This document shows, one piece after another, positions 7,112 to 13,287 of a stretch of 13,305 bases of DNA; within the stretch, counting starts at the first letter, position 1; each line of letters starts with the position of its first letter. The position numbers and the translations under genes are program-made. Under the pieces are notes generated by a model. It did not search any database. It was not told where the DNA came from and saw only the letters and a list, made by a program, of their open reading frames with translations. Where the stretch lies: NCBI GenBank assembly GCA_009785855.1, contig WQUG01000039.1, positions 1 to 13,305 of the forward strand. The letters are read 5' to 3'. The stretch comes from Actinomycetes bacterium. Lineage in GTDB: Bacteria > Actinomycetota > Coriobacteriia > WRKU01 > WQUG01.

Positions 7112-8583
7112 TGCTCAGTTTCACCATCTTCGTCCCGCTCATCGGCGTTGTGCTCATCGCGCTCTTGCCCAAGAAGCTGGAGAGTGCGTCCAAGTGGATC
7201 GCGCTGACCTTGAGCGTCGTCGACTTCGCTTCGGTCGTCTACCTGTTCACCCAGTTCAAGCGCGGCAGCGATGCGATGCAGTTCGTCACGCGACTCCCCT
7301 GGATCCCGCAGCTCAACATCTTCTATCATCAGGGACTCGACGGGCTCTCTCTGCCGCTGCTCGGCCTCTCGACCCTGCTCTTCGTGGTCGCGATACTCGC
7401 CAGCTGGAAGATCACCCACAAGCCCAAGCTGTACTTCGCCATGATGCTCCTGCTCTCGGTGGGGCTCTCGGGCGTGTTCACCGCGCTCGATCTCGTGCTC
7501 TTCTACCTCTTCTGGGAGATCGTTCTGATCCCGATGTACTTCCTGATATCGGAGTGGGGAGGCGAGCGGCGCCATTACGCCGCGATCAAGTTCTTCCTCT
7601 ACACCTTCCTGGGCTCGGTGTTCATGCTGGTCGGTATCGTCGCGCTCTATCTTGCGACGGGCAGCTTCGACATGATCGTACTGCGCCATGCAGCCGCGAG
7701 TCTGGGTGGGGGAGCCTTCGGAACGCCGGCCTGGTGGATCTTCGCAGCCTTTGCCCTGGGCTTCGCGGTCAAGGTCCCCGTCTGGCCCTTCCATACCTGG
7801 CTGCCGGATGCCCACGTGCAGGCGCCGACGGCGGCCTCGGTGCTGCTTGCCGGCATCATGCTGAAGATGGGACTCTACGGCTTCCTGCGCATCGCGGTGC
7901 CGATCCTGCCGCAGGCCTTCGTCCACTGGCAGCTGATCATCGGCATCCTGGCTACCGTCTCGATCATCTACGGGGCGATCGTCGCCTTTGCGCAGACTGA
8001 CATCAAGAAGCTCGTCGCCTACAGTTCGGTCTCGCACATGGGCTTTGCGATGCTCGGCATCGCAGCCGGGACCGCTGCCGGCTTCAACGGCGCGATGGCC
8101 GTCTCGATCAGCCACGGGCTTATCGCCGGCATGCTGTTCCTTCTGGTCGGCCATGTCTACGAGCGCACCCACACCCGCGAGATCGCCAAACTCAGCGGCG
8201 TGGCCGCGGTGATGCCGCGCTATGCGGCCGCCTTCAGCTTCGCGAGTTTCGCGGCGATGGGGGTGCCCCTGCTCTCCGGTTTCGTGGGCGAGTTCCTGAC
8301 GCTGGTGGGGACCTGGAGCTCGAAGAACCTGCCGCACATCCTCGTGATCCTGGCCGGTGTCGGGATCCTGCTCGGGGGCGCCTACATGCTCTGGCTCATG
8401 CAGCGCTTCATCTTCGGGACGCCCTCGCCGGCGATCGAAGGACAGCCCGATATCACCGCGCGTGAGATGACCACGGTCCTGCCGCTGGCGGTCTGCGTGG
8501 TCGCCATCGGTGTGTTCTGGGTGATCCTGCTGCAGTATGCGAACCCGATCGCCGTGATGCTCCAGAAGGCAGTGGGGGCTTAG
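7111..8583 (+). CDS. nuoM: Complex I subunit M (antiporter-like proton pump)
   Basis: NuoM is the middle antiporter-like subunit. The product is 490 aa with about 14 hydrophobic segments. Conserved functional residues are present: E136 in FYLFWEIVLIPMYFLI and K221 in AVKVPVWPFHTWLPDAHVQAP. The discontinuous-helix segment KKLVAYSSVSHMGF is present, as is GMLFLLVGHVYER, a NuoM hallmark. It begins with GTG at 7111, sharing a base with the nuoL TAG. AAGGGGG at 7097-7103 lies 7 nt upstream and supports this start. Confidence 0.97.
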   Translation: MLSFTIFVPLIGVVLIALLPKKLESASKWIALTLSVVDFASVVYLFTQFKRGSDAMQFVTRLPWIPQLNIFYHQGLDGLSLPLLGLSTLLFVVAILASWKITHKPKLYFAMMLLLSVGLSGVFTALDLVLFYLFWEIVLIPMYFLISEWGGERRHYAAIKFFLYTFLGSVFMLVGIVALYLATGSFDMIVLRHAAASLGGGAFGTPAWWIFAAFALGFAVKVPVWPFHTWLPDAHVQAPTAASVLLAGIMLKMGLYGFLRIAVPILPQAFVHWQLIIGILATVSIIYGAIVAFAQTDIKKLVAYSSVSHMGFAMLGIAAGTAAGFNGAMAVSISHGLIAGMLFLLVGHVYERTHTREIAKLSGVAAVMPRYAAAFSFASFAAMGVPLLSGFVGEFLTLVGTWSSKNLPHILVILAGVGILLGGAYMLWLMQRFIFGTPSPAIEGQPDITAREMTTVLPLAVCVVAIGVFWVILLQYANPIAVMLQKAVGA

Positions 8584-8586
8584 CGC

Positions 8587-10005
8587 ATGGTCCAGTTCCA
8601 CACCGTCGTACCGCTGCTTTTCAAGGGCTACGCCCTGCTCTTCCCGGAGGCGCTGCTGATACTGGCGGCGTTCTGGGCGCTCTTCGCGACCCATCTGCCC
8701 GGGCGCGACCGGGGGGCCTCGATCGTCGCAGCCGTCCTGGTGACTGTTGCCGGGCTGATCACCGCCTTCACGGCTGCAGGTACGGCGCTCTTCGGCGCCA
8801 AACTGCTCGCAACGACCGACACGCGCTTCGGGGGCGTCGCCCTCTGTGCGCTGGCGTTGATCTGGCTCATCTGGACGGCGACGGATGGTAAGGGGAGGAC
8901 GGCCGAGGCGGTCGCGCTGGTCTGTCTGTCGCTGACGGGCGCGCTGCTGGCGATCCAGGCAGCTGATCTGATCATCCTGCTGCTCTCGCTCGAACTCTCA
9001 GCGATGCCGATCTACGTACTGATCGGCTATCGTCGCCGGCGCAAGCGCGGTCTGGAAGGCGCGCTCAAGTACTTCCTGCTCTCGATGTTGACCTCGCTCT
9101 TCCTGTTCTACGGGGCAAGCTTCGCCTTTGGACTTGTCGGCACCACGAGCTATGCGGGGCTCTTGAACCTGCCCGCCGAACCGCTGGCGGCCGTGGTCCT
9201 GATCTTCATGTTCGTCGGGATCCTGGCCAAAATGAGCGTCGCCCCCTTCCATTTCTGGGCGCCGGATGCTTACGAGGGCGCCCAGCCCTGGTCGGTCGCC
9301 TTTGCGGCGACGGTGCCGAAGGTCGCGGCGAGCTTCGTGCTCGTCCGTCTGATCGCGATGCTGCAGGGGCAGGCGGACCTGCTCAAGTGGGCCCTGCTGA
9401 TCGCCGCTGTGCTCAGCATGCTCATCGGGAGCCTTGGCGCGCTGACGCAGACCGATGTCCGGCGGATGATGGCCTACTCGGGCGTGGTGAACATGGGCTA
9501 TGTGCTCGTGGCGCTTGGGGCGGCCGGAACAGTTGTTGCCGGTGAGAGCCTGTACTTCGCGCTGTTCTTCACGGTCGCCTACGCGCTGCCGACGATGGGG
9601 ATACTCCTGATCTGCGCCAGCGAGGGAAGCAAGGTCTCTGATCTGGCGGGGCTCTCGAAGCGCCGTCCGGTCGCGGCGGGCGCGCTGGCGGTCAGTGCCC
9701 TGTCATTGGTCGGTGTGCCACCCCTGATGGGCTTTTTCGGGAAGTTCTTCATCTTCCTGAGCGGCGTAGCGAGTAAGCTCCTGCCCTTCGTGATCATCAT
9801 GGTGGTCTTCAGCGTGGTCTCGGCCTTCTATTACCTGCGCCTGATCAAGGCGGCGTTCTTCGACGCGCCTGCGGGTGAAGAGCCGGAGAAGCCCCGCGCC
9901 TCCCTGGGCGCTGAGCTCGCAGTGCTTTTATGCGCCCTGCTGACGTTCGGCGGCGGTCTCGCCTCGGGCCTGATCATGGCCTGGATCATCTCCGCTCGCT
10001 ACTAG
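8587..10005 (+). CDS. nuoN: Complex I subunit N (proximal antiporter-like proton pump)
   Basis: NuoN is the antiporter-like subunit nearest NuoK. The product is 472 aa with about 14 hydrophobic segments. E136 in LLSLELSAMPIYVLIGY and K215 in GILAKMSVAPFHFWAPDAYEGAQP match the conserved pump pair. VRRMMAYSGVVNMGYVL and PPLMGFFGKFFIF are also typical. A basic RRRRKRG-like loop (149-155) follows helix 5. ATG at 8587 lies 3 nt after the nuoM stop, with GGGGG (8574-8578) 8 nt upstream. It is the last gene of the operon, and no classical terminator with a U-tract follows within 300 nt. Confidence 0.97.
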   Translation: MVQFHTVVPLLFKGYALLFPEALLILAAFWALFATHLPGRDRGASIVAAVLVTVAGLITAFTAAGTALFGAKLLATTDTRFGGVALCALALIWLIWTATDGKGRTAEAVALVCLSLTGALLAIQAADLIILLLSLELSAMPIYVLIGYRRRRKRGLEGALKYFLLSMLTSLFLFYGASFAFGLVGTTSYAGLLNLPAEPLAAVVLIFMFVGILAKMSVAPFHFWAPDAYEGAQPWSVAFAATVPKVAASFVLVRLIAMLQGQADLLKWALLIAAVLSMLIGSLGALTQTDVRRMMAYSGVVNMGYVLVALGAAGTVVAGESLYFALFFTVAYALPTMGILLICASEGSKVSDLAGLSKRRPVAAGALAVSALSLVGVPPLMGFFGKFFIFLSGVASKLLPFVIIMVVFSVVSAFYYLRLIKAAFFDAPAGEEPEKPRASLGAELAVLLCALLTFGGGLASGLIMAWIISARY

Positions 10006-10011
10006 CTGACA

Positions 10012-10177
10012 AAAGGGGCCAGGGGGACAGGGACCAGGGGGACAGGCACCATGGTCCCACTTTAGCTTTGGTGGTGAGGGGGCTTGCTCGCGTACGCGAA
10101 CGAGCCCCCTCGCCCTCAGACCTGCAAGATAAAACGGTCGACCACGGTGCCTGTCCCCCTGGTCCCCTGGTTCCTTT
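10012..10177. repeat. Inverted-repeat element (REP/MITE-like), about 165 bp
   Basis: Directly after nuoN, a 27-nt arm at 10030-10056 (core CCAGGGGGACAGGCACC) is repeated inverted at 10140-10166 with 26 of 27 bases matching; the single mismatch lies near the inner end. The left arm also holds a 15-bp direct duplication (10017-10031 and 10032-10046, one mismatch). Each arm can fold alone: GGGACCA (10030-10036) with TGGTCCC (10052-10058), and GACCA (10140-10144) with TGGTC (10160-10164). The whole unit forms a long cruciform. No coding capacity is seen. Terminal GGGGACAGGCACC-type repeats recall REP sequences mobilised by RAYT (Y1) transposases in other bacteria. No such transposase is in the window, so the class is an inference. 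Confidence 0.75.
10076..10111. repeat. 36-nt near-perfect palindrome inside the inverted-repeat element
   Basis: GAGGGGGCT (10076-10084) pairs with AGCCCCCTC (10103-10111), and pairing continues through TCGCG/CGCGA to the centre at 10093.5. Of 18 possible pairs, 16 are Watson-Crick, one is G-T and one is a mismatch. No T-run follows on either strand, so it is not a standard intrinsic terminator, though a stem this strong could protect the 3' end of the nuo mRNA or halt polymerase. It sits near the middle of the inverted-repeat element and is probably part of it. Confidence 0.8.
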
Positions 10178-10300
10178 GATTGTGTGCTGTTTCTTAAGGC
10201 GACATGGGTAAACTGTGAACCCTCCTGTGTAACTCCGCCACGGGGAGTATCGTGGAATCAGATACTTACAGGAGAGGTCGACCAAGAAAGGATCTCACGT
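10178..10300 (+). other. Leader of the HtrA-like protease gene
   Basis: This 123-nt non-coding stretch follows the repeat element. A small possible hairpin (ACTCC 10232-10236 with GGAGT 10244-10248) is present. Candidate -10 boxes such as TAAACT (10209-10214) and TATCGT (10248-10253) lack a convincing -35, so I cannot place a promoter. The Shine-Dalgarno AAAGGA at 10287-10292 is 8 nt before the ATG of the protease. Confidence 0.45.
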
Positions 10301-11818
10301 ATGGATACTCGTCCGAACGAACAAGGACCGGATCAGGGGCCTCAGGCGCCTGAGCCGCTGCCAATAGCGACGCCGATCCCTGCTGTTGCCCCGGCGCCGT
10401 CACCGATGCCGGCCTCGCAGGCGACACCGTCACCGATGCCGGCGCCAGCCCCTGCCACCCCGGCCTCGGCACCATCGCCGGGGTCGGCCCCACAAGTGGC
10501 ACCGACCCCGACACTGGCGCCAGCCCCTGCCGCCCCTGCCCCGGCGCCAGCACCGGCGCCGAAGAAGCCCGCTTCCGGCCCGAAGATATGGGCGCTCGTG
10601 CTGGTCACAGCGGTCATCGCGGCGCTCATCGGCGCCTTCGCCGCTGCCGGCCTCACTCTGCTCGTGACCAAGCGCTCCGATACCCGTACCATCTTCTCAT
10701 CTGCGCCGATCACGCCCACACAGGGCGGCACGACGATCAAGGTCAAAGGTGAGTCGACGAGTCTTTCCGAGGTCGTGGCGCAGAAGGCTCTGCCCTCGGT
10801 CGTGAGCATCTCGGTCAGCGCGCCGGCGCAAGGTAACCCCTTTACGGGGCAGGGCAGCGGATCCTTGACCCAGCAGGACAGCGGTTCTGGTGTCATCATC
10901 AAATCGGACGGTTACATCATCACGAACAATCACGTCATCTCTGGCGGGACGAAGATCGAGGTCAACGCGGGCGGCAAGAACTACACCGCCAAGGTCGTCG
11001 GAGCGGACCCCGGCACCGACATCGCCGTACTCAAGATCGATGCGAAGGACCTGCCGGCGATCCAGATCGGGACCTCGAACGATCTGCGGGTCGGCCAGTA
11101 CGTCATGGCGATCGGCTGTCCCTTCGGACTTGAGAAGTCCGTCAGCACGGGCATCATCTCGGGACTCGGCCGCAGTGACCTGATGGCGACCAACACCTAT
11201 GTGACCGCCTATACGAATCTGATCCAGACCGATGCCGCGATCAATCCGGGCAACTCCGGCGGAGCGCTCGTCGACCAGAACGCCCACCTCATCGGGATCA
11301 ACGCGCTCATCAACTCGACTTCCGGCAGCTCTGCCGGCGTCGGTTTCGCCATCCCGATCGACACGGCCATCGACATCGCCAACCAGCTCATGACCACCGG
11401 CAAGGTCGTTCATCCCTTCCTCGGCGTCAGCACCCAGACGATCACCAGCGACGTCGCCGCGGCCTACAACATGCCGGTCAAAGAAGGCGCCTTCATCATC
11501 GCCGTCAGCAGCGGCTCACCTGCCGCCGCCGCAGGGCTCAAGGCCAACGACATCATCACTGAGATCGATGGCACGAAGATCACGAGCTCAGATGACGTGT
11601 TCAAGGCGGTGAGGGCGTCCAAGGTCGGCGCCGAGATCAAGATCACCTACTATCGGGGAACGAGCAAGCATACGACCACAGCGAAGCTTGCCGCAGACAA
11701 TACCCAGCAACAGCAGCAACAGCAGGGGAGCACGGGCGGCAGCTCGACCGACCCCCACTCGGGTTATACTCCCCAGGAGCTACGGGATCTGCTTCAGAAC
11801 GGGCTGGGCGGCAACTAG
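10301..11818 (+). CDS. htrA: Membrane-anchored HtrA/DegP-type serine protease with PDZ domain
   Basis: This 505-aa protein is a trypsin-fold protease that degrades damaged extracytoplasmic proteins. Layout: a Pro/Ala-rich, charge-poor tail (about 15-90); one membrane helix (about 96-122) followed by KR; a protease domain (about 155-365); a PDZ domain (about 372-465); and a hydrophilic end with a run of seven Gln (469-475). The catalytic triad is visible as H211 in ITNNHVISGG, D240 in GTDIAVLKI and S319 in INPGNSGGAL. Without a signal-peptidase site near the helix, the tail should be cytoplasmic and the protease outside the membrane, the usual actinobacterial arrangement. The conserved AIGNPFG reads AIGCPFG here (C273), an unusual substitution. 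The gene stands alone between the repeat element and a terminator. ATG 10301 is chosen because AAAGGA lies 8 nt upstream; the frame is open further left but without a better start. Confidence 0.93.
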   Translation: MDTRPNEQGPDQGPQAPEPLPIATPIPAVAPAPSPMPASQATPSPMPAPAPATPASAPSPGSAPQVAPTPTLAPAPAAPAPAPAPAPKKPASGPKIWALVLVTAVIAALIGAFAAAGLTLLVTKRSDTRTIFSSAPITPTQGGTTIKVKGESTSLSEVVAQKALPSVVSISVSAPAQGNPFTGQGSGSLTQQDSGSGVIIKSDGYIITNNHVISGGTKIEVNAGGKNYTAKVVGADPGTDIAVLKIDAKDLPAIQIGTSNDLRVGQYVMAIGCPFGLEKSVSTGIISGLGRSDLMATNTYVTAYTNLIQTDAAINPGNSGGALVDQNAHLIGINALINSTSGSSAGVGFAIPIDTAIDIANQLMTTGKVVHPFLGVSTQTITSDVAAAYNMPVKEGAFIIAVSSGSPAAAAGLKANDIITEIDGTKITSSDDVFKAVRASKVGAEIKITYYRGTSKHTTTAKLAADNTQQQQQQQGSTGGSSTDPHSGYTPQELRDLLQNGLGGN

Positions 11819-11854
11819 TACAACTCGAGGCGCGTTCATTTTTTTGATTGAGAG

Positions 11855-11897
11855 CGGCCAGCCGGCGACATCGAGCCACCGGCTGGCCGTTTATCTT
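11855..11897 (+). terminator. Rho-independent terminator of the protease gene
   Basis: CGGCCAGCCGG (11855-11865) pairs perfectly with CCGGCTGGCCG (11879-11889), giving an 11-bp stem with a 13-nt loop, followed by TTTATCTT. It starts 36 nt after the protease stop. The minus side is followed by CTCTCAATC and an A-run instead of T, so it should work poorly for the convergent ATPase gene, although the stem is shared by both transcripts. Confidence 0.85.
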
Positions 11898-11901
11898 ACC
11901 C

Positions 11902-13116
11902 CTAATAATCCTCTGCCAGCAGGAAGTCGCGGATGTGATCGTGTCGGATGCCGTCACGGCTCATATCGACTTCATCCAGAGAGACGACATACTTCGGGAA
12001 GTTGTCGGGGATGTCGCGCAGGACGCCGAACTCCCGTTGTATGGTCGTCTCCTCAGCCAGCAGGTAGCAGACCTGGACGTAGAGGCGCTCTTCTCCACGC
12101 ACGGCAACGAAGTCGATCTCTTTGTCACCGACGCGTCCGACCGATACCTGGTAGTCTCTTCGCAGGAGCTCCAGGCAGACCATGTTCTCCAGGACAAGTT
12201 CGATATCACGTTCGTTGTAGCCATACACTGCTTCGCGCAGTCCGTGGTCAGTCACGTAGTATTTTTCGTTAAGCTGTAGCATCTTTTTGCCGGGCACATC
12301 CAGACGACGGATCTTCTCGAACAGGTAGGCGTTCTCGCAGCCTTTGAGATAATTCAGGATGGTCTCTGGCGCAGCGGTCCGGCGCTCACTCTTAAAGAAA
12401 TCAGATATGCTGTTCGCGGAAAAGGTCTTACTGATATTGGCCATGACGTAGGTGATGATCCGCTCCAGCAGGTCGACGTCTCTGAACTTGTTCCGTTTCA
12501 TGATGTCTTTGATAACAACCGAGGCATAGAGGTCTTGCAAATACCGTTTCGCCTCTGCTTCTGTCAGCTCAAGTGTTGTCAGAAAAGGCATCCCGCCTTG
12601 TTTCTGATAGCGCGTGAAGAGCTCCTGGCCGGAGAGGGCGGGGGTGATCTCTCTGGTGGCTTGACAGAATTCAGCGAACGAGAAGGGGTAGATCTTGACC
12701 TCGATGTATCTGCCGGACAGGCGCGTCGCATATTCCCCTGCCAGCATCTTCGCGTTCGAACCCGTGATGTAGATATCGACATCAGAGTTGACGCGCAGAG
12801 AGTTGACGCAGCTTTCCCAGTCAGTTACTTCCTGAAGCTCGTCGAGGAACAGATAAGCTCGTCCTGGCAGGGAGTCCAGTTTCGCTTTGATGTGGTCGTG
12901 AAGCACCTCCGGGTCCTTCAGGCGTCGCAGGCTCAGGTCCTCGAAGTTATAGGAGAGGAACTGGTCCTTCGAGATGCCGCGCGTAAGCAATTCCGCCTTG
13001 ATAAGTTCGAGCATGACAGATTTTCCACTTCTGCGCAGCCCTGTCATGATCTTCACTAACTCAGGTTGGTCCAGGAAACCCCGGATCTTTTTCATATAGG
13101 TTTCTCTTGTGATCAT
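11902..13116 (-). CDS. AAA-type ATPase with C-terminal DUF4143 (PD-(D/E)XK-like) domain
   Basis: The 404-aa protein belongs to the COG1373-type ATPases. The N-terminal AAA_14-like domain has Walker A GLRRSGKS (26-33), Walker B YLFLDELQ (88-95, D92-E93), sensor 1 TGSN (118-121) and RLSGRY (132-137) with likely arginine fingers. A winged-helix-like stretch follows (about 232-270). The C-terminal part has LENMVCLELLRR (309-320), then DKEIDFV (331-337) and YVQV (346-349), the E-x-D...Q-x-V core of this nuclease-like fold; whether it cuts DNA is unknown. These genes are often multicopy, and their role is unsettled. ATG at 13116 is chosen over the in-frame ATG at 13185 because AAGGTGG lies 8 nt upstream and the predicted promoter lies between the two. 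The gene looks AT-richer than the nuo genes, with a more mixed third codon position, which suggests acquisition. Confidence 0.9.
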   Translation of the reverse strand: MITRETYMKKIRGFLDQPELVKIMTGLRRSGKSVMLELIKAELLTRGISKDQFLSYNFEDLSLRRLKDPEVLHDHIKAKLDSLPGRAYLFLDELQEVTDWESCVNSLRVNSDVDIYITGSNAKMLAGEYATRLSGRYIEVKIYPFSFAEFCQATREITPALSGQELFTRYQKQGGMPFLTTLELTEAEAKRYLQDLYASVVIKDIMKRNKFRDVDLLERIITYVMANISKTFSANSISDFFKSERRTAAPETILNYLKGCENAYLFEKIRRLDVPGKKMLQLNEKYYVTDHGLREAVYGYNERDIELVLENMVCLELLRRDYQVSVGRVGDKEIDFVAVRGEERLYVQVCYLLAEETTIQREFGVLRDIPDNFPKYVVSLDEVDMSRDGIRHDHIRDFLLAEDY

Positions 13117-13124
13117 GGCGATAA

Positions 13125-13163
13125 CCACCTTCAATCGTAATAGTCCACCTGTATCAATCGTAA
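13125..13163 (-). repeat. Duplicated leader segment carrying the ribosome site
   Basis: On the minus strand TTACGATTGA-TAC-AGGTGG (13163 to 13145) is followed by TTACGATTGA-AGGTGG (13140 to 13125). The ten-base and six-base blocks are identical, and three bases are missing in the second copy. The first copy overlaps the predicted -10 box (TACGAT). The second supplies the ribosome site for the ATG at 13116. It looks like a small tandem duplication in the leader. Confidence 0.7.
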
Positions 13164-13250
13164 CTGAAAGATCTCGGCATTTCAATAGATGTTTCAGTTA
13201 TAACTGAAAGTATCTGCGATTTTAGGAAAAGTTTCAGTTATACCTGAAAC
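13151..13250. promoter_or_regulatory. Array of three dyad operator-like sites with 40-bp period
   Basis: The perfect 18-bp palindrome TTTCAGTTATAACTGAAA lies at 13192-13209. A near-perfect copy (one half-site mismatch) lies at 13232-13249 and extends to a 20-bp repeat with G and C ends. A third copy at 13152-13169 keeps a perfect right half (TAACTGAAA) and 5 of 9 bases in the left half. The centres are at 13160.5, 13200.5 and 13240.5, so the period is exactly 40 bp, close to four helical turns, placing all sites on one face of the DNA. They fill the gap between the ATPase start and the upstream terminator and overlap or abut the predicted promoter. A dimeric DNA-binding protein is implied; the ATPase itself is a candidate. 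Confidence 0.75.
13157..13185 (-). promoter_or_regulatory. Predicted promoter of the DUF4143 ATPase gene
   Basis: On the minus strand TTGAAA (13185-13180) and TACGAT (13162-13157) are separated by exactly 17 bp, matching the housekeeping consensus at 5/6 and 4/6 positions. Transcription would begin near 13150, about 34 nt before the ATG at 13116. Dyad copies lie just upstream of the -35 and across the -10. Confidence 0.5.
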
Positions 13251-13287
13251 GACAAAAAACCGGCCAGAAGCGTTCTCCTGGCCGGTT
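13251..13287 (-). terminator. Intrinsic terminator of an unseen minus-strand gene to the right
   Basis: AACCGGCCAG (13258-13267) pairs with CTGGCCGGTT (13278-13287), a 10-bp stem with a 10-nt loop. On the minus strand it is followed by a T-run (TTTTTTGTC). It should end transcription coming from a gene beyond the right edge and so separate that gene from the ATPase. Confidence 0.8.

Noticed and set aside
7033..8694. Long minus-strand open frame (553 codons) opposite nuoL end, nuoM and nuoN start
   Set aside because: It is antisense to well-conserved nuoM. Its predicted protein is rich in Arg, Asp, Glu, His and Gln, as expected from reading GC-rich membrane-protein codons backward, with no recognisable domain.
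10130..10290. GGTCGACC occurring at 10136-10143 and 10277-10284 as an operator pair
   Set aside because: An 8-bp GC-rich self-complementary word; similar GTCGAC words occur inside nuo coding sequence (for example near 1068), so chance is enough.
11838..11846. T7 run after the protease gene as the terminator
   Set aside because: No stem precedes it; the real hairpin with a following T-rich run lies just downstream at 11855-11897.
12535..13059. Plus-strand open frame opposite the ATPase gene
   Set aside because: Antisense to the conserved AAA domain; no motif and no ribosome site.
13151..13250. Short CRISPR array
   Set aside because: The repeats are palindromic operator-like dyads of about 20 bp with gaps of about 20 bp, shorter than CRISPR repeats and spacers. 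The unit nearest the gene is degenerate and no cas gene is present.
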